From NCBI GenBank assembly GCA_021828345.1, contig JAJZJI010000077.1, positions 1 to 5,982 on the forward strand: a DNA stretch of 5,982 nt, read 5' to 3'. The stretch is from Microcaldota archaeon. GTDB taxonomy: Archaea; Micrarchaeota; Micrarchaeia; Micrarchaeales; Micrarchaeaceae. A program made the translations under genes and the position numbers. Shown here in pieces: positions 1-5,982 of the stretch (position 1 is its first letter; every line of letters starts with the position of its first letter). Under the pieces are notes generated by a model. It did no database searches. It saw only the letters and a program-made list of their open reading frames with translations, and was not told the DNA's origin.

Positions 1-24
1 GGTTCATTCTGGAGAGGTTTATGA
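1..24 (+). CDS. Possible 3' end of an upstream gene (last 7 codons)
   Basis: The first frame of the window reads seven codons (G-S-F-W-R-G-L) and stops at TGA 22-24, one base before the ATG at 26. Stop and start this close match the packing of the other gene junctions here, so these bases may be the end of a preceding operon member. Seven codons cannot be identified as a protein, and an open stretch this short is expected by chance. The reading frame of the next gene is also open to the left edge, which competes with this reading. Confidence 0.25.
   Translation, partial: GSFWRGL
11..18 (+). promoter_or_regulatory. Shine-Dalgarno-like site for the first membrane protein gene
   Basis: GGAGAGGT lies 7 bases upstream of the ATG at 26 and resembles the archaeal GGAGGTGAT consensus with one extra A. 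It favours ATG 26 as a true start. The ATG at 21 is not usable because it meets TAG after three codons. Confidence 0.55.
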
Positions 25-25
25 T

Positions 26-1636
26 ATGTTAGATATTTCAGCTACATTATATAAAATAATATCGCTTGGCAATTATGTGATAACCTCATCTGATGTAAGC
101 AGTGTGGGTAATGAATTCATACCTATAATATTAATAGCGATTTTAGCGGACTCTATGATTATATCCTTGTGGTATATGATAAGTTCAATAATAAATAGTT
201 CTGAGTGGAAGGCGGGCGCTATAAGCGAATTTTATCAATTAGTTGGAACGGTAATAATAATGGTTATAATAGTAGGCGCACTCGGTACATATGGGAGCGC
301 TTTTGTATCATCATTAAGCAATAGCGGTCTATCACCTACCAGTATGACATTAACATGCGCGAATTTAGAATTAAATAGTAATTTAAATATACTTAAATTA
401 AATCCTACGGGGCTTACAACATACTCATTTTTATCTGGTATTAATGGATTATCATTCTCAGGATTATGCAGTTATATATATGCCCAAGATATTGCACCAT
501 CCTTCTCATCCACACTAAACTATCCTCTAGCCGCAACGGGTGTAATAACCGCAAATCTTACAAACCAGACCGCAACAAACATAAATTCGTATTTTGTATT
601 GGATTCATACATAGGCTATTTGAAAGGTTTATCACCTACATACGAATTCTGCCTGCAAGGCGCTCCAGGAGAGGGTTTATCATGTTTGTTACCACCACTT
701 AGCTTTGTAAATCCTCCATTGCTTACGGTCGTTGGTTCTTATAAGCCTTATGCGGGTTTTAGTATGCTCTACAATATTATGAGAACGCTTGGGGTTCTAC
801 TAACCTCCGCATTAGAGTCATTCATAGGGCAACTGCTTTTAATATCGACGATGTTAGATATCTGGCCATATCTATTATTCATCGGTATATTGGCAAGAGT
901 ATTCCCATATACCAGAAAAATTGGAGGTTTATTCATTGCTATTGCCATCGGCGTATTATTCTTCTATCCTCTTATATTCTCTATGGAATATTTAACTATA
1001 GGACATGGCCTAAATAACCAAGTGAGTCAGAATTCTCTTAATATTTTAAGCGTACCCTCTGGCATTACAACAACTGCCGGGCAGATTACAACAAATCCGG
1101 TAACTGGAATTATAAGCTTAATAAATAATAATCCTATATTCGGATCTGGTGCAATAGGAAACGCATATGGCACAAATTATTCAACTACAAATACGCTTAC
1201 AGAATTACCTGCAGGGCTTGATGGTAGTACTCCATATAACCTTAATTTCTTCTCAGAACCAAGTCTGCAGGCGATTGCGACAACAAATAATTGTTGGCCT
1301 ACAGACGGAGCAAAATACGGATCGCTACTCAGCGAGCTCTCTAATACTGCAACATTCTTAAATCCAATAACCTCATCAATAAGCACGGTATTGATGTTTT
1401 TAAGAAGTACAAGTACACTCCCATCAGGAGTTCCATCCTTATACATATCAAATACATGCAATGAACAAAGTTCGGAGAATATGTTATTTATGATAATGAA
1501 TGCATATGGTATAATAGGAATACCCGCATACTGGCTTCCTATAATGAATCTTATAATAACACTATCTGGCATTATAGGACTATCAGGATTGTTAGGCGGC
1601 GATACATCAATGGCAGGACTGGGCAGTTTGGTATGA
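26..1636 (+). CDS. Large multi-pass membrane protein, first of four paralogs; VirB6/TrbL-like conjugation channel subunit candidate
   Basis: A 536-residue membrane protein. Predicted helices lie at about 31-56 and 70-90, hydrophobic stretches at about 250-286, a helix at about 301-321 and one near the C terminus at about 501-523. Between the first two is a short cytoplasmic segment with W61 and E68xxQ71. Residues 287-315 carry the paralog signature: G287, R291, P294, T296, R297, G300, G301, I304, A305 and P315. Two large Asn/Ser/Thr-rich external regions (about 95-250 and 325-490) hold all six cysteines (C111, C148, C209, C220, C423, C478) and possible N-glycosylation sequons (N177, N180, N384). 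The last residues (LGGDxxxxGLxxLV) resemble the tail of the third paralog. It is 140-160 residues longer than its siblings, mainly from growth of the external loops. Unlike them it has no signal peptide and its first helix lies closer to the start; since the frame is open to the left edge, the real start could be upstream, although the GGAGAGGT site supports ATG 26. It ends 4 bases before the next gene. The role as a secretion or conjugation channel subunit is inferred from topology, paralogy and neighbours, not from a certain family match. Confidence 0.85.
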   Translation: MLDISATLYKIISLGNYVITSSDVSSVGNEFIPIILIAILADSMIISLWYMISSIINSSEWKAGAISEFYQLVGTVIIMVIIVGALGTYGSAFVSSLSNSGLSPTSMTLTCANLELNSNLNILKLNPTGLTTYSFLSGINGLSFSGLCSYIYAQDIAPSFSSTLNYPLAATGVITANLTNQTATNINSYFVLDSYIGYLKGLSPTYEFCLQGAPGEGLSCLLPPLSFVNPPLLTVVGSYKPYAGFSMLYNIMRTLGVLLTSALESFIGQLLLISTMLDIWPYLLFIGILARVFPYTRKIGGLFIAIAIGVLFFYPLIFSMEYLTIGHGLNNQVSQNSLNILSVPSGITTTAGQITTNPVTGIISLINNNPIFGSGAIGNAYGTNYSTTNTLTELPAGLDGSTPYNLNFFSEPSLQAIATTNNCWPTDGAKYGSLLSELSNTATFLNPITSSISTVLMFLRSTSTLPSGVPSLYISNTCNEQSSENMLFMIMNAYGIIGIPAYWLPIMNLIITLSGIIGLSGLLGGDTSMAGLGSLV

Positions 1637-1640
1637 TAAT

Positions 1641-2804
1641 ATGAGCAAAAAAATAAAAGTGTCAAATGCTATAAGTCAAAGAAAGCGTGTAATCGCGTTA
1701 TTTTCTATAGTACTGCTTATTTTATTAGCCTCAACATCTATCTATAACGTAGCAAGCGCCCAAATTACATCATATACAAATACGGCAACCACACTGCCTA
1801 CTACTGCGACACTTTGTAGCACTATAATACCACAAAGCGAACTGCTTACAATTCCATCAGGCGTTCTATCAACAACATTACTAATAATACTTACAATGGC
1901 AATTGTATCTGGTGCGATCTACGCTATCGGATATTCATTAAAAATAAACAAGTTTGTGAACTTTAGCAAGATTGAATTTGGTGAAATAGCTGTTACTATA
2001 CTTTTAGTTCTAATATTATTCGGTTCGTTTGCCGCATTAACGCCAAATGGACTAGTAAATATAAATCCACTAAATACGCGCACAACGTTCATAAATGATT
2101 GCACTCTACTTGAGAGCTCATCATTTAATGTTTATAATGATGTGTTTACATACTTTTTGATACAGAATATAGAGCTGCAGCTTGTAAGCAGCTTTACTGT
2201 AGAATTAGAGCCAGGATTTTTTGGTTTTAACTTCTCACCGTTTGTGGGTTATGGGCTTGAGAGCAGTCTACTAAATACGATGCTCGAATTTGTAACCATG
2301 CTTGCAACACTAATGATAGCGCTGATAATAGTATTGGGCGTAATATATGCAATATTTCCAATATTTTTGTATCTTGGCATTATTCTCAGAGCTGTTCCAT
2401 GGACGCGTGCCGCTGGAGGTTCTCTGATTGCGCTATTTATAGGATTTTATATGATGTTTCCAGTACTTTTAGGTGCTATGATGGGCGCATATACGCCAAT
2501 AAATCCTTCAATGTCATATTTTGATAAGGTCGTTTCAAGTATGGATACGCTTGCATCATCTGGCATATTGCGCGGTGTTACAATACCACTAGCCGCTGTA
2601 ATAACTATATATAAAAATATGGCTGGCGTTCTAGGATTTAATCTTATATACACAATAATACAGGGAACTGTAGAACCTGTTATATATACAATATTTGCAT
2701 TGATACTCTCGCTTATAATATCGCTTGATTTTACTGAGTTGATGGGAGATTTCCTTGGCGCTCCAAGCCTCTCATCAAAGAATACGCTCTCAAAGGTGCT
2801 ATGA
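1641..2804 (+). CDS. Secreted-N-terminus multi-pass membrane protein, second paralog; VirB6/TrbL-like channel subunit candidate
   Basis: A 387-residue protein. A basic N terminus (KK, K6, QRKR at 13-16) and hydrophobic stretch 17-34 end in A-S-A, giving a likely signal-peptidase site after residue 40. A Thr-rich external segment follows, then helices at about 76-98 and 115-133 flanking a Lys-rich cytoplasmic piece with F108, E112 and E115. An external loop (134-210) precedes a long hydrophobic segment at 212-249, then the clearest copy of the signature: G246, R250, P253, T255, R256, G259, G260, I263, A264, P274. The last helix is at about 345-362, followed by a short polar tail. Its only cysteines, C59 and C154, both lie in predicted external segments and could pair. 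It starts 4 bases after the previous stop, with only a partial ribosome site (GGTATGAT, 1630-1637), so translation is probably coupled. It overlaps the next gene by 4 bases. A transport-channel role is inference; an unrelated archaeal membrane complex remains possible. Confidence 0.87.
   Translation: MSKKIKVSNAISQRKRVIALFSIVLLILLASTSIYNVASAQITSYTNTATTLPTTATLCSTIIPQSELLTIPSGVLSTTLLIILTMAIVSGAIYAIGYSLKINKFVNFSKIEFGEIAVTILLVLILFGSFAALTPNGLVNINPLNTRTTFINDCTLLESSSFNVYNDVFTYFLIQNIELQLVSSFTVELEPGFFGFNFSPFVGYGLESSLLNTMLEFVTMLATLMIALIIVLGVIYAIFPIFLYLGIILRAVPWTRAAGGSLIALFIGFYMMFPVLLGAMMGAYTPINPSMSYFDKVVSSMDTLASSGILRGVTIPLAAVITIYKNMAGVLGFNLIYTIIQGTVEPVIYTIFALILSLIISLDFTELMGDFLGAPSLSSKNTLSKVL
2793..2798 (+). 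promoter_or_regulatory. Shine-Dalgarno-like AAGGTG before the third paralog
   Basis: AAGGTG sits inside the end of the preceding gene. It leaves 2 bases to ATG 2801 but 5 bases to ATG 2804, so spacing slightly favours the second ATG as the true start. The choice changes the protein by one methionine. Confidence 0.45.
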
Positions 2805-3991
2805 TGGAAATTAGATATAAAAAATATGTTCCATTATTCATTTTTATAGCGCTGCTTATGCCTATATTTGGCATTGCATCTAGTACTAATAATACAAAGG
2901 GCGCAATATTATTCGCATCAGCGCTCTCAGAGCTATTTAATAATACATTTACTGGATCATACACATTCGCACTAATCGCTGCTATGGTAGTATTTTTAAT
3001 AGCTGCATTTGTTTACATGCTAAGCAATGTTATAGGCAGCCACAATGGGCTTAATTGGGCAAAAACTCAAGTATACCAAGCATTAATTGGTATTATAATT
3101 CTTCTGATATTTGTCTGGCTAACTCCTCTATTATTATCAAATCCATCTGGCGCTCTGAAATCTGCAGGCATACTCCCAAGCACCTGTCAATCAAGTAATG
3201 TTAATACATTATTTAATACATCAGCATGCGATCTCTCAACATTTACTACCTCCGCAACAACGCTAATGCAGACTATATATTATCTAACATACGTCGAGGG
3301 ACTTATCCCTGGGGTTGGCATTCAGCCTAATATCCCCCCAGATGTTTTTAATGTCGGATTTAAGAGCGATGTTAGTTCAATTGCTCCAAAATCTATAGAT
3401 GACATGACCGCAGTTATACTTGAAGCGTTGATATTAGGATTGCTTTTAAACCAGGTGCAGATGCTTATAATATCTGCTGCCCCACTATTGCTATCATTAT
3501 TTATATCAATAGGTGTTATAGCGTGGATATTTGGAATAAGTAAAAGCTTTGGCGGAACGATGATAGCATTAGGCGTGGGTCTTGGGATAATATATCCGCT
3601 GTTAATTACAATTACATATGGGTTTATATCAACAGGGCTGCTTGCAACACTAAATAATCCTACAAATCTTCAAGGCATGCTAAATGCATTTGGTAATATG
3701 GTGTTAAATGTTTCAATAGCAATATTTAATCTTATTACGATATGGAGCACAAATAATTTTGCGGCAAATACTGGAGCAAATCTCCAAGCAATAACGATTT
3801 CCGCATCTCAGATATATCAATCGGCAATGGGTGAGATATATCTTTTACTTGAGGCTCTGGGATTTGTCTTTGCAGGTCTTACATTTATACCATTTTTAAA
3901 CTTTACAATATTAGACTCATTTGTTATGGATTTCTCAAAAGCAATAGGTGAGCGCGTAAGCTTCATGGATCTTATAAGCGGGTTGGTGTGA
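2801..3991 (+). CDS. Multi-pass membrane protein, third and most diverged paralog; channel subunit candidate
   Basis: A 396-residue protein with a basic start (R5, K7, K8) and hydrophobic stretch 10-27, probably a signal peptide ending near IASS, or a retained anchor. Helices lie at about 54-76 and 92-112, separated by a cytoplasmic piece with W86, Q90 and Q93. The external loop (112-205) contains both cysteines, C129 and C143, close enough to pair, and a sequon at N139. A hydrophobic run at 205-240 leads into the signature at 238-266. This copy keeps G238, G251, G252, I255, A256 and P266, but the basic and turn residues differ: W242 replaces Arg, G245 replaces Pro, S247 replaces Thr and K248 replaces Arg. 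Further hydrophobic segments lie at about 296-315 and 346-366, and the tail (IGExxxxxDLxxLV) resembles that of the first paralog. It overlaps the preceding gene by ATGA and abuts the next, indicating coupled translation and a fixed subunit ratio. The signature changes suggest a specialised subunit of a mixed complex; that is inference. Confidence 0.86.
   Translation: MMEIRYKKYVPLFIFIALLMPIFGIASSTNNTKGAILFASALSELFNNTFTGSYTFALIAAMVVFLIAAFVYMLSNVIGSHNGLNWAKTQVYQALIGIIILLIFVWLTPLLLSNPSGALKSAGILPSTCQSSNVNTLFNTSACDLSTFTTSATTLMQTIYYLTYVEGLIPGVGIQPNIPPDVFNVGFKSDVSSIAPKSIDDMTAVILEALILGLLLNQVQMLIISAAPLLLSLFISIGVIAWIFGISKSFGGTMIALGVGLGIIYPLLITITYGFISTGLLATLNNPTNLQGMLNAFGNMVLNVSIAIFNLITIWSTNNFAANTGANLQAITISASQIYQSAMGEIYLLLEALGFVFAGLTFIPFLNFTILDSFVMDFSKAIGERVSFMDLISGLV
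3985..3988 (+). promoter_or_regulatory. GGTG ribosome-site-like motif before the fourth paralog
   Basis: GGTG within the last codons of the preceding gene lies 6 bases before ATG 3995 and only 3 before GTG 3992. This, with the codon preference, makes ATG 3995 the better start. Confidence 0.4.
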
Positions 3992-3994
3992 GTG

Positions 3995-5113
3995 ATGAAA
4001 AATAATTATAAACAAAAAATAGTTCTGATGTTAGGATTAATCGTAATGCTACTCTCGACTATTTTTATGCACGTGGCATTCGCATCAACCACCTCAACAA
4101 GCGGATGTGGATTATTGCAGCAAGGCATACAGCAGACTGTAGAAACTAATACTCCATGGTACTGTCCGATAAATCAGCAGATATATAACGATTGGGTTGG
4201 GCAATTACCATTAGCATTAATAGCGGTTTTAATATCATTTTTTATAGCGGGAATAATATTTATGGTAGGCGCTGCAACAAAGAATGATCGCATAAGAAAT
4301 TTTGGCGTAGGCGAATTATATGAAGCAATAGCAAGTGCAATAATAGTTGGCATATTTTTGTATGTGGCTGCAGTATTATTTGGTTTATTGCCGTCGATAT
4401 TTGTAGGGCCTATAAATCCATTTGCTACGTCATTTCATTTTATGCTAAGTACAATACAGCAAGCGGAAATATTATTCGCATCATTATATCATGTGGTTAT
4501 GCTTGATGCATACTATGCATCAATAAAAATATCTGTTGCATTCCCACCAGCAGGTACTGAAGTAGGTAACATATTAAATCTTGTCGCCCTGCCGCTTGAT
4601 ATCTTTTTCATAGAGCCTGCGGAGGTACTTGGTGTATTTTTGGCGGAGGGTATAATAGCAATATATGCAGAATACTATCTTCTGTTATTCTTTGCTGTGG
4701 CTGCAATACCAGTTTTTCTTGTTCCTGGCGTTATATTACGCGCGATATTCCCAACGCGTGCACTCGGTAGTATGATGATAGCAATAGCGATGGCATTCTA
4801 CTTTGTAATGCCTGCACTCTTTGCGATCGCATTCTATTTCACCGCTCCAACTATGTATAAGGATATGGCAAGCGCAACAACACAAATAAGTGGATTCAGC
4901 AATGGGTCTGCAAGTATACTAAATTCTATATCTCCAAATAGCCCACTCGCATTGCAGCTTAGTAATGTGGAGACCGCAATGAATGGATTATGGTTAATGA
5001 TGCTATTTTATCCATTTTTGATAATAGGCATATCATACGCATTCTCTGTACAAGTCGCCAATTTTATGTCTGGCGCTGGTCAAACAAGTGGAAGATTGCG
5101 TGCATTTATATAA
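3995..5113 (+). CDS. Secreted-N-terminus multi-pass membrane protein, fourth paralog; VirB6/TrbL-like channel subunit candidate
   Basis: 372 residues from ATG 3995; a GTG at 3992 directly abutting the previous stop would add one residue. A basic N terminus (K2, K6, K8) and hydrophobic core about 9-27 end in A-F-A, a good signal-peptidase site after residue 30. The mature N terminus holds the only cysteines, C38 and C57, and is predicted external. Helices lie at about 71-92 and 111-133, flanking a charged cytoplasmic piece (K96 to R101) with F103, E107 and E110. A mixed hydrophobic region spans 150-245. The signature at 245-273 has G245, R249, P253, T254, R255, G258, I262, A263 and P273; proline is shifted by one position and the second Gly is Ser259. 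The last helix is at about 332-352, followed by a Gly/Ser tail with R367 and R369. It is the last gene of the coupled group; a 96-base gap with a promoter-like element follows. Membership of the paralog family is well supported; a secretion or conjugation channel role is inference. Confidence 0.87.
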   Translation: MKNNYKQKIVLMLGLIVMLLSTIFMHVAFASTTSTSGCGLLQQGIQQTVETNTPWYCPINQQIYNDWVGQLPLALIAVLISFFIAGIIFMVGAATKNDRIRNFGVGELYEAIASAIIVGIFLYVAAVLFGLLPSIFVGPINPFATSFHFMLSTIQQAEILFASLYHVVMLDAYYASIKISVAFPPAGTEVGNILNLVALPLDIFFIEPAEVLGVFLAEGIIAIYAEYYLLLFFAVAAIPVFLVPGVILRAIFPTRALGSMMIAIAMAFYFVMPALFAIAFYFTAPTMYKDMASATTQISGFSNGSASILNSISPNSPLALQLSNVETAMNGLWLMMLFYPFLIIGISYAFSVQVANFMSGAGQTSGRLRAFI

Positions 5114-5174
5114 GCTATGTAAGCGGTATAGCCAAATTTTATATCTGCAATCAATCTGGCGCAGTTAAATACGC

Positions 5175-5186
5175 TTTTAAATATTT
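5175..5186 (+). promoter_or_regulatory. Archaeal TATA-box-like promoter for the fifth gene
   Basis: TTTTAAATATTT contains TTTAAATA (5176-5183), close to the archaeal TATA consensus. Placing transcription start about 25-27 bases beyond its centre gives roughly 5205-5207, next to the ATG at 5210, so the transcript would be leaderless or nearly so. This agrees with the absence of any purine-rich ribosome site upstream of 5210. A second AT-rich element, TTTTATAT at 5137-5144, is an alternative that would leave a leader of about 45 bases. AT-rich background makes chance matches common. Confidence 0.45.
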
Positions 5187-5209
5187 CTTCTGATATATAA
5201 TGGACTTTA

Positions 5210-5982
5210 ATGGACCAGAAAATCTTCTTATTCGGTATTCTAGTTATAGCTGCATTTGCGCTAATAATAGCTGGTGCATTAATTCCATCGCAGATACTAC
5301 CATATCCTATAAAGATAATAATTTACATACTAGCGATATTTTTAGATGTTTTAGCGTTCGCAACAAGATATTATACATATATAATGATGCCTCTATTCAA
5401 GCAGCGCAAAAGAAATATAACACTCGATGTGCAAGAGCCATATTGGATTGCTGGTAGTAATGATGCAATAGTAAGAAAGATAGGTGAGGAGTTTATTGCA
5501 ACTACGTTCATATTAATACCACTGTATCGCTCTGCAACGGAGATGTCTGTAGACGAAAAATTGAGTTTTGGTGCGCAGATAGGGCGTTTAATAAGTATAA
5601 ATACCGAGCCTGTGAGATATTCGACACAGTTGCATGTGATGGATAAAGAGGCATATCTATCAAGTATACGCGATAGTCTTAATATGTCAGAGAATGAGAT
5701 AATAGAATTGACGCAAAAAAATGCACCGCAGCATGAGCTTGATAATGCAAAAGGCAGAGCTACCATGTGGCGCAATATGATGGAGAGGATGTCTATTGAG
5801 CAGTCTTTTGAGTTAATGTTATATGCATCTGTATCCGCATCAGGAACAAAAGAATACGAAGCAACAAGCATCGTGCAGCAGCGTGCAAGAGATTTAATGT
5901 CTGGAATAAGCAGCACGCTTGGTATAACAACCTCTATAATAACAGGCAATGAGATGTTAAAGGTAATAGAGCCAGATCATTT
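5210..5982 (+). CDS. Two-helix membrane-anchored cytoplasmic protein, 3' end beyond window; VirB3/PrgI-VirB4 N-terminal-like candidate
   Basis: An open frame of 257 complete codons continues past the right edge without a stop. The start is well bounded: TAA at 5198-5200 precedes it in frame and ATG 5210 is the first start codon. Helices lie at about 5-25 and 35-57, followed by a basic patch (K64 to R68: KQRKR), which places both ends in the cytoplasm. Residues 76-257 are soluble, mixed alpha/beta in character, with segments such as F100-I-L-I-P-L-Y106, R126-L-I-S, P134-V-R-Y, and a charged helical stretch at about 145-200. There are no cysteines. Two membrane helices followed by this kind of domain resembles VirB3- or PrgI-like segments joined to the N-terminal region of VirB4-type conjugation ATPases. 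No Walker A motif appears in the visible part; it would be expected further on or in a separate gene. It follows the four membrane proteins with its own promoter-like element. The family call is from pattern recognition and is moderate to low; the coding call is firm. Confidence 0.8.
   Translation, partial: MDQKIFLFGILVIAAFALIIAGALIPSQILPYPIKIIIYILAIFLDVLAFATRYYTYIMMPLFKQRKRNITLDVQEPYWIAGSNDAIVRKIGEEFIATTFILIPLYRSATEMSVDEKLSFGAQIGRLISINTEPVRYSTQLHVMDKEAYLSSIRDSLNMSENEIIELTQKNAPQHELDNAKGRATMWRNMMERMSIEQSFELMLYASVSASGTKEYEATSIVQQRARDLMSGISSTLGITTSIITGNEMLKVIEPDH

Noticed and set aside
466..702. 78-codon + frame inside the first gene
   Set aside because: An alternative-frame shadow with Arg/Ile/Cys composition typical of out-of-frame reading; the same applies to 1167-1361 and 4990-5193.
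1177..1665. 162-codon open frame on the minus strand
   Set aside because: It is antisense to the end of the first paralog and crosses into the second; the + genes are supported by paralogy and coupling, so this is a shadow.
26..5113. Interpretation as solute transporter permeases or as the archaellum/type IV pilus platform (FlaJ/TadC type)
   Set aside because: No transporter signature or ABC ATPase is visible, and four signal-peptide-type paralogs with large external loops do not match the single platform protein of archaella or type IV pili. It remains possible in principle because no family match could be computed.
5114..5140. Possible terminator: GCTAT/ATAGC inverted repeat (5114-5118, 5128-5132) followed by a four-T run
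   Set aside because: A 5-base AT-rich stem with a 9-base loop and a short T run is too weak in this AT-rich sequence to call as a terminator.
5200..5457. 85-codon + frame starting at the ATG at 5200
   Set aside because: It overlaps the fifth gene in another frame; its translation is Cys/Ser-rich with no membrane or domain pattern, while the frame from 5210 is continuous to the edge.
5371..5949. 192-codon open frame on the minus strand
   Set aside because: It lies wholly opposite the fifth gene, whose + frame is open from a bounded start to the window edge and gives a sensible membrane-plus-soluble protein. The minus translation has no recognisable features and no ribosome site was evident.
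1..5982. Mobile element ends, CRISPR arrays, tRNA or rRNA genes
   Set aside because: No direct repeat arrays, terminal inverted repeats, transposase or integrase motifs, or RNA gene structures were seen; nearly the whole window is coding.

Overview
The window looks archaeal, most likely from an AT-rich small-genome lineage such as a DPANN archaeon. The reasons are heavy use of ATA for isoleucine, AT-rich third positions, short or overlapping gene junctions with GGTG/GAGG-type ribosome sites, and a TATA-box-like element about 30 bases upstream of a start that has no ribosome site (the leaderless arrangement common in archaea). The assignment rests on style only; no rRNA, tRNA or universal marker gene is present.

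All genes lie on the + strand. Four tandem genes (26-1636, 1641-2804, 2801-3991, 3995-5113) encode multi-pass membrane proteins. Junctions are 4 bases, a 4-base overlap, and 3 bases (or none), so they read as one translationally coupled operon, probably continuing from an upstream gene whose last codons may occupy bases 1-24. After a 96-base gap with a promoter-like element, a fifth gene starts at 5210 and runs off the right edge. It has two N-terminal membrane helices followed by a soluble cytoplasmic region.

The four membrane proteins are diverged paralogs. Each has a membrane helix, a short cytoplasmic helix with an [E/Q]xx[E/Q] pair, a second membrane helix, an external loop, another hydrophobic segment, an ungapped 29-residue signature (G, R+4, P+7/8, T+9, R+10, G+13, I+17, A+18, P+28), and a final membrane helix with a glycine-containing tail. 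Every cysteine falls in a predicted external segment and each protein has an even number (6, 2, 2, 2).

The overall picture, which is inference, is the inner-membrane part of an archaeal conjugation-like or type IV secretion-like machine: four VirB6/TrbL/CedA-like channel subunits, followed by a protein resembling a VirB3- or PrgI-type two-helix membrane segment joined to the N-terminal region of a VirB4-type protein. No ATPase motif, relaxase or pilin is visible, so the identity and direction of transport (DNA or protein, import or export) cannot be settled from this window.
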